From: Bin125 sp026705025
GTDB lineage: Bacteria > Chloroflexota > Dehalococcoidia > Bin125
Assembly (NCBI GenBank): GCA_026705025.1
Contig: JAPPBN010000050.1
Location: 1-16,136 of the forward strand
DNA: 16,136 nt
Direction: 5' to 3'
The position numbers were made by a program, and so were the translations under genes. Below, piece by piece: positions 6,784 to 16,136 of the stretch (the stretch's first letter is position 1; every line of letters begins with the position of its first letter). The notes under the pieces are model-generated. The model was not told the DNA's origin. It saw only the letters and a list, made by a program, of their open reading frames with translations, and did no database searches.

Positions 6784-6866
6784 CCGCCGATCCTCTCTCC
6801 GTTCTTCCCGCGCGTTTTTTTTCTTTCGGCCGACCACCCGCCCCTGGCCCCGCCGTGCCCGATGCC

Positions 6867-6872
6867 TAGACT
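6867..6872 (+). promoter_or_regulatory. Candidate -10 box (TAGACT) for a leaderless transcript
   Basis: TAGACT ends 7 nt before the ATG at 6880. Transcription would therefore begin at or next to the start codon. No Shine-Dalgarno is present before this ATG or before the alternative ATG at 6862, which fits leaderless expression. A run of eight T (6816-6823) just upstream may end transcription from the small gene before it. Confidence 0.45.
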
Positions 6873-6879
6873 GTCTCGC

Positions 6880-8511
6880 ATGACAAACCTGCCCAAACAT
6901 CACTTCCGATTTGAATCCCGGCGCTCGCCGGTGCTCTCGACCAAAGGCATCGTCGCCACCAGTCAGCCGCTCGCCTCGATGGCCGGACTGCGCATCCTCA
7001 GCGAGGGCGGCAACGCCGCCGACGCCGCGGTCGCGGCGGCCGCGACCCTCGCGGTGGTTGAACCGACTTCGACCGGCATCGGCGGCGACTGCTTCGCCCT
7101 CTTCTATCGGGCCGAGGATCAGTCCGTGTCGGCGCTCAACGGCAGCGGCCGCTCGCCGGCGGCGCTGGACCTCGATGTCATCGAGCGCTGCGGCTGGGAG
7201 CGGCAAGGTCCCCACGCGGTGACGGTGCCGGGATCGATCATGGGCTGGCACGACACCGTCACGCGCTTCGGCCGGATGCCCCTCGCTGATGTCCTCCAAC
7301 CCGCGATCGAGCACGCGGAGCAGGGCTTCGCCATGACCCCGGCCATTGCCCGAGGCTGGGACTTCCAGGCTGACCTGCTTGCTCAAACGGGTCCGGCCGG
7401 ACAGGATCTGTTACTCAACGGCAACGCACCGCGCGCCGGCGAGGTCTGGACCAACCAACACATCGCCCGCGTAATGCGCGAAGTCGCCGAAGGCGGACCC
7501 GACGCCTTCTACCGAGGATGCCCGGCGGAGCGCATCGTGGAGGCGATCGAACACAACGGCGGCGTCATGGCGCTCAGCGATCTCGCCAACCACTGCTCCA
7601 CTTTCGACGACGCCATTTCTACCACATACCGTCGCCATCGTGTCTGGGAATGTCCGCCCAATGGCCAGGGCATCACCACGCTGATGGCGCTCAACATCCT
7701 CGAAGGATTCGAGATCGGCGATTACGAAGCACGGTCGCCCGAGGTGCTGCACATCATCATTGAGGCGCTGCGGCTCGCCTTCGCCGATGCCCGGGCCCTG
7801 GTCGCCGACCCCGCCAAATCGGATGTGCCGGTCGAAGAGATGCTGAGCAAGGCCTATGCCGCCAAACGGCGACAACTGATCTGCGAGGATCAGGCGATCG
7901 AGCTCGCCTCCTCAGGATTCCTGCCCGGCCAGTCCGACACGGTCTATCTCTCAGCCGCCGACGGCGACGGCAATGCCTGCTCGTTCATCAACTCGAATTA
8001 CGAGGGGTTCGGCAGCTGCATCGTCCCGCGCGAGTGCGGATTCAGCCTGCAAAACCGTGGCGCGGGCTTCGTCGTCGACGATCCCGAGCACCCCAACGCC
8101 CTTGCCGGCGGCAAGCGGCCCTATCACACGATCATGCCCTCGATGATTACCCGCCACGACGGCAGCCTGTTCGCCAGCTACGGCGTCATGGGCGGCTGGA
8201 ATCAGCCCCAGGGACAGACCCAGGTCGTGCTCAATCTGATCGACCGAGGCATGGACGCCCAGACCGCGATCGACGCGCCGCGCGTCTCGATGTACGAGGA
8301 GCCGCCCAACGGGCCCATCTACGTCGAGGACACCTTCGGCATCAAGGTGCTCTCAGCGCTCGCCCTGCTCGGCCACCCGGTCGTCCCCGCCAGCGGAGCC
8401 ATGCGGACCGGTGTCGTCGGCAAGGGTCAGATCATCTATCGGGATCCGGACTCGGGAGTCCTCTGGGGAGGCTCAGACCCCCGAGCCGACGGCTGCGCCG
8501 TCCCGCTCTAG
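6880..8511 (+). CDS. Gamma-glutamyltranspeptidase family hydrolase (Ntn-hydrolase)
   Basis: This 543-residue protein belongs to the gamma-glutamyltranspeptidase/cephalosporin-acylase family, which cuts itself into two subunits and then hydrolyses or transfers gamma-glutamyl (or other acyl) groups. The large-subunit opening GIVATSQPLASMAGLRIL and GGNAADAAVA (23-52) is typical. GSGRSPAA (88-95) carries the likely substrate-binding R91. The autocleavage site is SDTVYLSAADGDGNA, with T354 as nucleophile. NRGAGFVVD (392-400) and GGKRPYHTIMPSM (410-422) are conserved small-subunit segments. There is no signal peptide, so it is probably cytoplasmic, as in acylase-like members, rather than periplasmic like classical glutathione-degrading enzymes. 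I favour the ATG at 6880 because a TAGACT box lies 7 nt before it; the ATG at 6862 would add six residues. Its stop overlaps that of the convergent gene. Confidence 0.92.
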   Translation: MTNLPKHHFRFESRRSPVLSTKGIVATSQPLASMAGLRILSEGGNAADAAVAAAATLAVVEPTSTGIGGDCFALFYRAEDQSVSALNGSGRSPAALDLDVIERCGWERQGPHAVTVPGSIMGWHDTVTRFGRMPLADVLQPAIEHAEQGFAMTPAIARGWDFQADLLAQTGPAGQDLLLNGNAPRAGEVWTNQHIARVMREVAEGGPDAFYRGCPAERIVEAIEHNGGVMALSDLANHCSTFDDAISTTYRRHRVWECPPNGQGITTLMALNILEGFEIGDYEARSPEVLHIIIEALRLAFADARALVADPAKSDVPVEEMLSKAYAAKRRQLICEDQAIELASSGFLPGQSDTVYLSAADGDGNACSFINSNYEGFGSCIVPRECGFSLQNRGAGFVVDDPEHPNALAGGKRPYHTIMPSMITRHDGSLFASYGVMGGWNQPQGQTQVVLNLIDRGMDAQTAIDAPRVSMYEEPPNGPIYVEDTFGIKVLSALALLGHPVVPASGAMRTGVVGKGQIIYRDPDSGVLWGGSDPRADGCAVPL

Positions 8512-8819
8512 CCGATCCCGCCTCCGCCGACATCGCCGCCAAACCCGCCACCATCGAAACCGCCGCCGATGTCGTGGCCGCCGCCGTGGTGTCCGCCGTC
8601 AAAGTGGCCGGGGTCGTACCCGGCCACGCCCTGACCAGCGTCGCCGGCGTGGTGATCGCCGACCATGTAACCCACCGCGGCTGCGCCCAGCACCCAGGTC
8701 CACATGCCGTCTTGCCAGTTGCGCACCTTGGCATTCGCACGGCGACCAAACAGCCGCGAGACAATGCGCAGCGGAAAGAACACGACCAGGGTGATCAGTT
8801 CCAGGATTAAGGTCTTCAT
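8508..8819 (-). CDS. Small membrane protein with Gly/His/Asp-rich tail
   Basis: This 103-residue protein is of unknown function. A hydrophobic N-terminal helix with basic end (MKTLILELITLVVFFPLRIVSRLFGRR) is followed by a short polar stretch, a second hydrophobic segment (about 42-54, WVLGAAAVGYMVGD region), and a tail of about 50 residues built of Gly, Asp, His and Phe. The tail has six His and several Asp, so it could bind metal ions or simply be disordered. The ATG at 8819 has AAGGAAG 5 nt upstream. The gene starts 13 nt after the stop of the ABC exporter and is surely in its operon, which suggests a helper or regulatory role for that exporter. Its TAG stop overlaps the stop of the convergent transpeptidase-family gene. 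Similar Gly-rich tails occur on many unrelated small membrane proteins. Confidence 0.75.
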   Translation of the reverse strand: MKTLILELITLVVFFPLRIVSRLFGRRANAKVRNWQDGMWTWVLGAAAVGYMVGDHHAGDAGQGVAGYDPGHFDGGHHGGGHDIGGGFDGGGFGGDVGGGGIG

Positions 8820-8832
8820 AATCGCTTCCTTG

Positions 8833-12426
<3,594 letters not shown>

Positions 12427-12485
12427 CGCTCGATCCTTGAAGGGCGCGCCGCCCGACAACGTAATCGGGGTCGCCTGCCGCCCTC

Positions 12486-12513
12486 AGTCTAGGAAGAGAC
12501 CGGCCGACCGCAA
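12486..12513 (-). promoter_or_regulatory. Candidate promoter of the ABC exporter operon (TTGCGG-16-TAGACT)
   Basis: On the minus strand TTGCGG (12508-12513) and TAGACT (12486-12491) are 16 nt apart, a normal sigma-70-type spacing. They lie about 60 nt before the ATG at 12426, leaving a leader of about 50 nt with a recognisable Shine-Dalgarno. This is the best-formed promoter in the window, and the -10 hexamer is the same as upstream of two other genes. Confidence 0.5.
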
Positions 12514-12577
12514 GCGGACGCAGAGTCGCGCCGGGCTCCACGGCGAAGTGAAGCAATGAGCGTGCCGATCGAGCGAG

Positions 12578-12583
12578 TAATCT
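12578..12583 (+). promoter_or_regulatory. Candidate -10 box (TAATCT) for a leaderless deacetylase transcript
   Basis: TAATCT ends 7 nt before the GTG start at 12591, the same distance as at the transpeptidase-family gene. No Shine-Dalgarno precedes the GTG, which is the first possible start after an in-frame stop at 12549-12551. A -35 element is not clear. It lies back to back with the exporter promoter in the 164-nt divergent region. Confidence 0.4.
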
Positions 12584-12590
12584 GTCGCTG

Positions 12591-13988
12591 GTGACCATAC
12601 TCGGCGGGACGGTGGCTCTGGCGGCGATCTGGATGACGTTCGCCTGGATGACATTGGTCAGCACGCAGTTCGTCAGCCCGGAACAACCTCACACGATGGT
12701 TCATCACGCCTTGAGCGACGGTGACCGGCCCGACATCGGGCTGCTCAACGGCGAAGTGCGAGGAGCCACGGAAGCGGCGACGACGTTCCGGCCGAGGCAC
12801 GGCCTCACGGCACGGTTCGAGGATGTTCCACAGGAGCACACTGAGGCTCTGTTCTCGCTCAATCTGCGCTTCAGCGAGCCGGTCACGTTGAGCGGCGAGC
12901 AACTCCGAACACACGCACTCCAGGCGTTGTCGGGATATGTCACCGCAGTGGAACCGGTCCACGACCGGTCGGATCTGTGGAACGTGTCTGTCGCGCCCGA
13001 CGGGAGGTCGAGCGTCCAGATCAGCCTGAATAGCCGAAATCGTTGCGGGCAACCGGGCGCCATATGCACTCAGCACTCGATCCCGCTGGCCAATCGTCCC
13101 ACAGCGACCGTTCCGGGGCCGCCGCTTTCAGTGGAGTTCCTGGAGGCGCCCGAGTATCACAGCGGCCAGGATCGGATTTCGGTTCAGATTGTGTTCAGCG
13201 AACCGCTGCTCGTCCGCTCGAGAACACTCGCCAATCTGGGACTGCAAGCAAGCGCAGCAAGCATCGACAGGTTGCGCCGGATTGATGATCGACAAGACCG
13301 CTGGGAAGCTGTCCTGATCCCGGAGTCGAGTGACGACCTGGTTCTCACTGTGAGCGCCGCGCCGCCTTGCTCTAACGCCGACCCAGGGTGCCTGGAGTTG
13401 CGCCGGCTCGAAGGTCCTTCGAGTCTCCGCATTCCGCCGGCGACCATACACCTCACGTTCGACGACGGACCGGAGCCGGCGACTACCCCCGCCATCCTCG
13501 ACATCCTGGCTCGGTACGACGCGCGAGCGACCTTCTTCGTCGTCGGCCGCAGCGTGGCCGCGTTTCCCGACCTGATTGAGCGGATGGTCAATGAGGGACA
13601 CACGCTGGCCAATCACACGTGGAAGCATGACGATCTGTTGCAGCTGAGTGCAGATGAAGTGATCGAAACGCTCTGGCGGACCCAGCTCGCGCTCGGCGAA
13701 CACGCCACACCCTGTTTCCGCCCGCCCTTCTACCGGTTCAACGCTGAGATCGTCAACCTGGCTGCGAGCCTGGGCTTGCGCATGATCCTGAACACTGGCG
13801 ACACGGACGATTGGACGCGACCGGGTGCCACCGCGATCGCCGCCAACATCGTCGCCGCCGCCGAGCCGAATGCGATCCTTGTCCTGCACGACGGCGGCGG
13901 CGACCGAACGCAGACGGTTCAGGCGCTCGAATCGGCCCTGCGATTTCTCAAGAGCAGACGCTACGCGTTCGAGCCGGTTTGCCAATAG
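12591..13988 (+). CDS. Exported or membrane-anchored polysaccharide deacetylase (NodB type) with two N-terminal repeat modules
   Basis: This 465-residue protein should remove acetyl groups from a cell-surface or extracellular polysaccharide. An N-terminal hydrophobic segment (about 3-28) acts as signal or anchor, although it lacks the usual basic residues. Two related beta-rich modules follow (about 72-169 and 179-275). Each has a 'LRFSEPV'/'IVFSEPL' strand, an RSDLW/RQDRW motif and a Cys pair (152/159 and 260/267). The NodB domain runs from about 284 to the end. TFDDGP (289-294) holds the catalytic and metal Asp, NHTWKH (341-346) gives the metal-binding H342 and H346, RPPF (377-380) is the third motif, DTDDW (404-408) the fourth, and LVLH with H433 the last. 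All key residues are present, so it should be active. The GTG start is chosen because an in-frame stop lies just upstream and a -10 box fits. It diverges from the exporter operon. Confidence 0.9.
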   Translation: MTILGGTVALAAIWMTFAWMTLVSTQFVSPEQPHTMVHHALSDGDRPDIGLLNGEVRGATEAATTFRPRHGLTARFEDVPQEHTEALFSLNLRFSEPVTLSGEQLRTHALQALSGYVTAVEPVHDRSDLWNVSVAPDGRSSVQISLNSRNRCGQPGAICTQHSIPLANRPTATVPGPPLSVEFLEAPEYHSGQDRISVQIVFSEPLLVRSRTLANLGLQASAASIDRLRRIDDRQDRWEAVLIPESSDDLVLTVSAAPPCSNADPGCLELRRLEGPSSLRIPPATIHLTFDDGPEPATTPAILDILARYDARATFFVVGRSVAAFPDLIERMVNEGHTLANHTWKHDDLLQLSADEVIETLWRTQLALGEHATPCFRPPFYRFNAEIVNLAASLGLRMILNTGDTDDWTRPGATAIAANIVAAAEPNAILVLHDGGGDRTQTVQALESALRFLKSRRYAFEPVCQ

Positions 13989-14024
13989 CGGCGTCGATTG
14001 CTCGAACCACTTCCGAGCCGGAAA

Positions 14025-14945
14025 TTACTCCCACTGCGAACCGTTGGGCGTGCCGGCAGTCGCGGGAAGCGGAAAGTCCTGCGAGATCCACGGCGTTCGC
14101 GATGTCAATCCGACCAGGGTGCAGAAGCGGGCCGGATTGCGCTCGATCATTTCCGGCGTGACCGTCGCCCAATAGAGCTCCTGGGCTTGCACGTGGTCGC
14201 GGACAAAGGGCATAACCAGCGTGACGCGTTGCCCCTCGGACGTTCTGGGCAGGGCTCCGTGCCAGAGACTGCCATGCCATGCGATGACAGAGCCTTTTGG
14301 CACTTCGAGCACCTCGAGGTCCGGATGGTCGTGGGCCTGTTGCAGCTCGGGCGGAACGTTGCGGCCCCAGCGGTGTGACCCGGGCCAGACGCAGACGGCG
14401 CCGTTCTCTCTGGTGTAGTCCCCCGTAATCCAGTTGAGATTGCAGTACTGGGCCGTCAACGGCCAGGGAGTCGGAAACTTGTAGCTGTGGTCGGCGTGAA
14501 TCGTCAGCGGCGGCGTTCGCGTGTCCTTGACCAGGCCGGTGACCTGGCTGATTTTCGCGCGCCAACCCAGCATGTATGTGACCAAGGTCAAGGGGACCGG
14601 CGACGTCAGCACTTCCTCGAAGACCGGGTCACGCGGCAGCAGGTGTTGCAGCGTTTTGCCGAGGCCCGGACGCCATTCGCGTTCATCCGCCTCGGCGACT
14701 CTCAGGATCGCCGCGCGAATACGGTCGAAGAGTTCCATGGGCGCCGCCTTTTCCGGGGGGATGACGGCATAGCCTTTGGTCTCGAGATCGGCGATTTCGC
14801 TCTTGAGGTCGTACTTCTCGATGTCGGCCTGGAGCCGTCGTTCGGCCTCCTTGCCCGCCGGAATCGGATCGTCGGCAAGCTTCGCCGCCGCCAATTCCCG
14901 CAAACCGATCAGCTCCCGCTCCAATGCCAGTGCATCAATTGCCAT
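14025..14945 (-). CDS. Phytanoyl-CoA dioxygenase (PhyH) family protein
   Basis: This 306-residue predicted Fe(II)/2-oxoglutarate oxygenase begins with a charged helical N-terminus (1-50) not usual in minimal PhyH proteins. It is followed by LETKGYAVIPPEK (54-66). The iron ligands are H150 and D152 in IHADHSYKF and H229 in SLWHGALPR, and R240 in GQRVTLVMPF is the likely 2-oxoglutarate ligand. WPGSHRWGR (187-195) is the conserved loop. The ATG at 14945 has GAGAGGGG upstream. It converges on the deacetylase with 36 nt between them and diverges from a related PhyH gene 126 nt away. It shares with that neighbour the IPPEK, GSHRWGR and WHGA segments, so the two are paralogues. The substrate is unknown. 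Confidence 0.9.
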   Translation of the reverse strand: MAIDALALERELIGLRELAAAKLADDPIPAGKEAERRLQADIEKYDLKSEIADLETKGYAVIPPEKAAPMELFDRIRAAILRVAEADEREWRPGLGKTLQHLLPRDPVFEEVLTSPVPLTLVTYMLGWRAKISQVTGLVKDTRTPPLTIHADHSYKFPTPWPLTAQYCNLNWITGDYTRENGAVCVWPGSHRWGRNVPPELQQAHDHPDLEVLEVPKGSVIAWHGSLWHGALPRTSEGQRVTLVMPFVRDHVQAQELYWATVTPEMIERNPARFCTLVGLTSRTPWISQDFPLPATAGTPNGSQWE

Positions 14946-15007
14946 CGCAATCCCCTCTCATGGACGCCAGCAGGTTAGCGACTCAACGTTTCACGGATTC
15001 GACGTAC

Positions 15008-15013
15008 TACACT
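15008..15013 (+). promoter_or_regulatory. Candidate -10 box (TACACT) for the rightmost PhyH gene
   Basis: TACACT lies in the divergent region between the two PhyH genes. A transcript from it would start near 15020, giving a leader of about 50 nt before the ATG at 15072. It also stands 13 nt before the alternative ATG at 15027. No good -35 element is seen. Confidence 0.3.
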
Positions 15014-15071
15014 GCGCGCGTTCGCAATGGACGTGAACACACGTCACGCCCGGGTACTGACTGGAGCAGAG

Positions 15072-15977
15072 ATGAACATCGCCGAACTGGCCAAGTCCCC
15101 TCACGCCGACCCTCTGGTGAAGACGATCCTGGAGCACGACCTGGCACGACACATCGTCGAGCTGGACGCCTACGGATTCACGGTCATCCCGCCTGAGAAG
15201 CTGGGCACGTCTCCGGGTTTCGCCGAGCGGCTGCGCGACGCGATCCTGAATACCTACCAGAAGCGGCACGACGTCACCATCGACGATTGGCGAACCGCCG
15301 ATCTACCGGCGCCAAACGAAATGGCCTGGCAGCTGGTCGACGAGGACGACGTGATCACCGAGGCCGTGCTCAACCCGGTCGTGTTGGCGATGGCTCGCTG
15401 GCACTGCGGCCAGAGCGCCATTCTCGGCGGCACGTCGTCGATCATTAAGCCGCCGCATGAGAAGAACTACCTGGCGATCCACAACGACACGCATGGCGTG
15501 CCGCCGCCCCAGGCCGCCTACACGCACCTGGTGAACACCAGTTGGGTGCTCACCGACTACGCCTCGCGTGAGGATGGCCCGACCGTCTTCGTGCCCGGCT
15601 CACACCGCTGGGGCCGGGCGCCCGCGCCGCACGAGACCAACTTCTGGGAGTGGGAAGGTGAAGACCGGCTCTACGAACCCGTCCCGATTGAGGCCAAGGC
15701 GGGGTCGCTCGCCGTCTGGGGCGGCAACACCTGGCACGGCGCCATGAATCGCGAGAGCACCGGTCTGCGCGTGACGATGGTGCTCGTTTGGCTCCGGTCC
15801 TACATGCAGCGCCTGCAAATGTGGGACGACGGAGCCGTTTCGCCCGAGCGGCTGGAGCGCTACCCCGAGCTGCACAAGATCCTGGGCTATGACCATCCCT
15901 ATCCGTTCCGCGAGTACGTCGACAAACCGGACAAAATCATGGACATGATGGCGCCGGGACAGGATCAGTTCGTTTGA
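15072..15977 (+). CDS. Phytanoyl-CoA dioxygenase (PhyH) family protein
   Basis: This 301-residue predicted Fe(II)/2-oxoglutarate oxygenase is the divergent partner of the PhyH gene on its left. DAYGFTVIPPEKLG (32-45) opens the fold. H137 and D139 in IHNDTHG and H222 in TWHGAMNRE form the iron triad, and R233 in GLRVTMVLVW should bind 2-oxoglutarate. VPGSHRWGR (174-182) is the conserved loop. The C-terminal part (about 255-300) is longer than the core fold needs and rich in charged and aromatic residues. I chose the ATG at 15072 because GGAG lies 5 nt upstream; the in-frame ATG at 15027 would add 15 residues and has no Shine-Dalgarno. The substrate is unknown. Confidence 0.9.
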   Translation: MNIAELAKSPHADPLVKTILEHDLARHIVELDAYGFTVIPPEKLGTSPGFAERLRDAILNTYQKRHDVTIDDWRTADLPAPNEMAWQLVDEDDVITEAVLNPVVLAMARWHCGQSAILGGTSSIIKPPHEKNYLAIHNDTHGVPPPQAAYTHLVNTSWVLTDYASREDGPTVFVPGSHRWGRAPAPHETNFWEWEGEDRLYEPVPIEAKAGSLAVWGGNTWHGAMNRESTGLRVTMVLVWLRSYMQRLQMWDDGAVSPERLERYPELHKILGYDHPYPFREYVDKPDKIMDMMAPGQDQFV

Positions 15978-16001
15978 CTGTCAGCGCGGCCGAGCAACAC
16001 A

Positions 16002-16032
16002 ACAGAGGGCACGCAGCGCGCGTGCCCTCTGT
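16002..16032. terminator. Strong perfect stem-loop after the last gene
   Basis: Thirteen bases (16002-16014, ACAGAGGGCACGC) pair perfectly with 16020-16032 around the loop AGCGC, 24 nt past the stop codon of the PhyH gene. This is the longest perfect hairpin in the window and is well placed to end transcription. It has no T-tract on the plus strand; on the minus strand the following bases (GTTGTGTTGCT) are moderately T-rich, so it may work for a gene entering from the right or in both directions. The remaining bases to the window end show no gene. Confidence 0.6.
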
Positions 16033-16136
16033 CGTGGTTGACAATCGGCGGAAGCGGGCAGGGGTGCAGTTCTGAATGTGATGGTGGGCCGGACTGGACG
16101 AAATCGAGAACTGATTCCCGGTCCTGGGTTGCGCCA

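Noticed and set aside
5582..6883. A long plus-strand open frame across the PhyH gene and the intergenic repeats
   Set aside because: It is antisense to a gene with clear oxygenase motifs, has low-complexity composition past 6280, and runs through repeats; it reflects high GC content.

Overview
This window is high-GC bacterial DNA carrying ten supported protein genes and no recognisable rRNA, tRNA, CRISPR array, phage or transposase. Several traits together suggest a free-living or host-associated member of Chloroflexota, at moderate to low confidence: a Tat-exported lipoprotein solute-binding protein with an Asp run and a long Gln-rich linker after the lipobox, three phytanoyl-CoA-dioxygenase-like proteins in 16 kb, TAGACT-type -10 boxes with apparent leaderless starts, and small GC-rich palindromic dispersed repeats. 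No taxonomic marker gene is present, so this is inference only.

Left block (1-6223, all minus strand). Read in the direction of transcription, the order is a PhyH-family dioxygenase (5306-6223), an intergenic region holding a MITE-like inverted-repeat element, then a family-5 solute-binding lipoprotein (3118-5004), two Dpp/Opp-type permeases that overlap by 38 nt, and a zinc-dependent medium-chain dehydrogenase (51-1160). This looks like an uptake-and-oxidation module for a small organic substrate. The two ATPase subunits such an importer needs are not encoded here. The mRNA leader of the binding protein can fold so that its Shine-Dalgarno sequence is base-paired.

Middle block (6224-8511). 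A stretch of 20-bp tandem repeats ends in a palindrome. It is followed by a small unknown gene whose 3' part is made of a palindromic dispersed repeat, then by a gamma-glutamyltranspeptidase-family hydrolase on the plus strand. The hydrolase stop codon shares a CTAG with the stop codon of the convergent gene.

Right block (8508-16136). A minus-strand pair encodes a single-chain, four-domain ABC exporter of CydD/CydC-like arrangement (8833-12426) and a small Gly/His-rich membrane protein 13 nt downstream. Divergent to it is an exported or membrane-anchored NodB-type polysaccharide deacetylase (12591-13988) preceded by two copies of a beta-rich repeat module. Next come two divergently transcribed, related PhyH-type dioxygenases (14025-14945 minus, 15072-15977 plus), and a perfect 13-bp stem-loop after the last gene.

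Overall this is an ordinary-looking metabolic and transport region. Its more unusual points are the translation-control hairpin on the binding-protein mRNA, the Gln-rich linker, repeat DNA turned into coding sequence, leaderless promoters with identical geometry, shared stop codons, the fused exporter with its small partner, and the deacetylase architecture. I did not find convincing evidence for a wholly new defence or mobile system.
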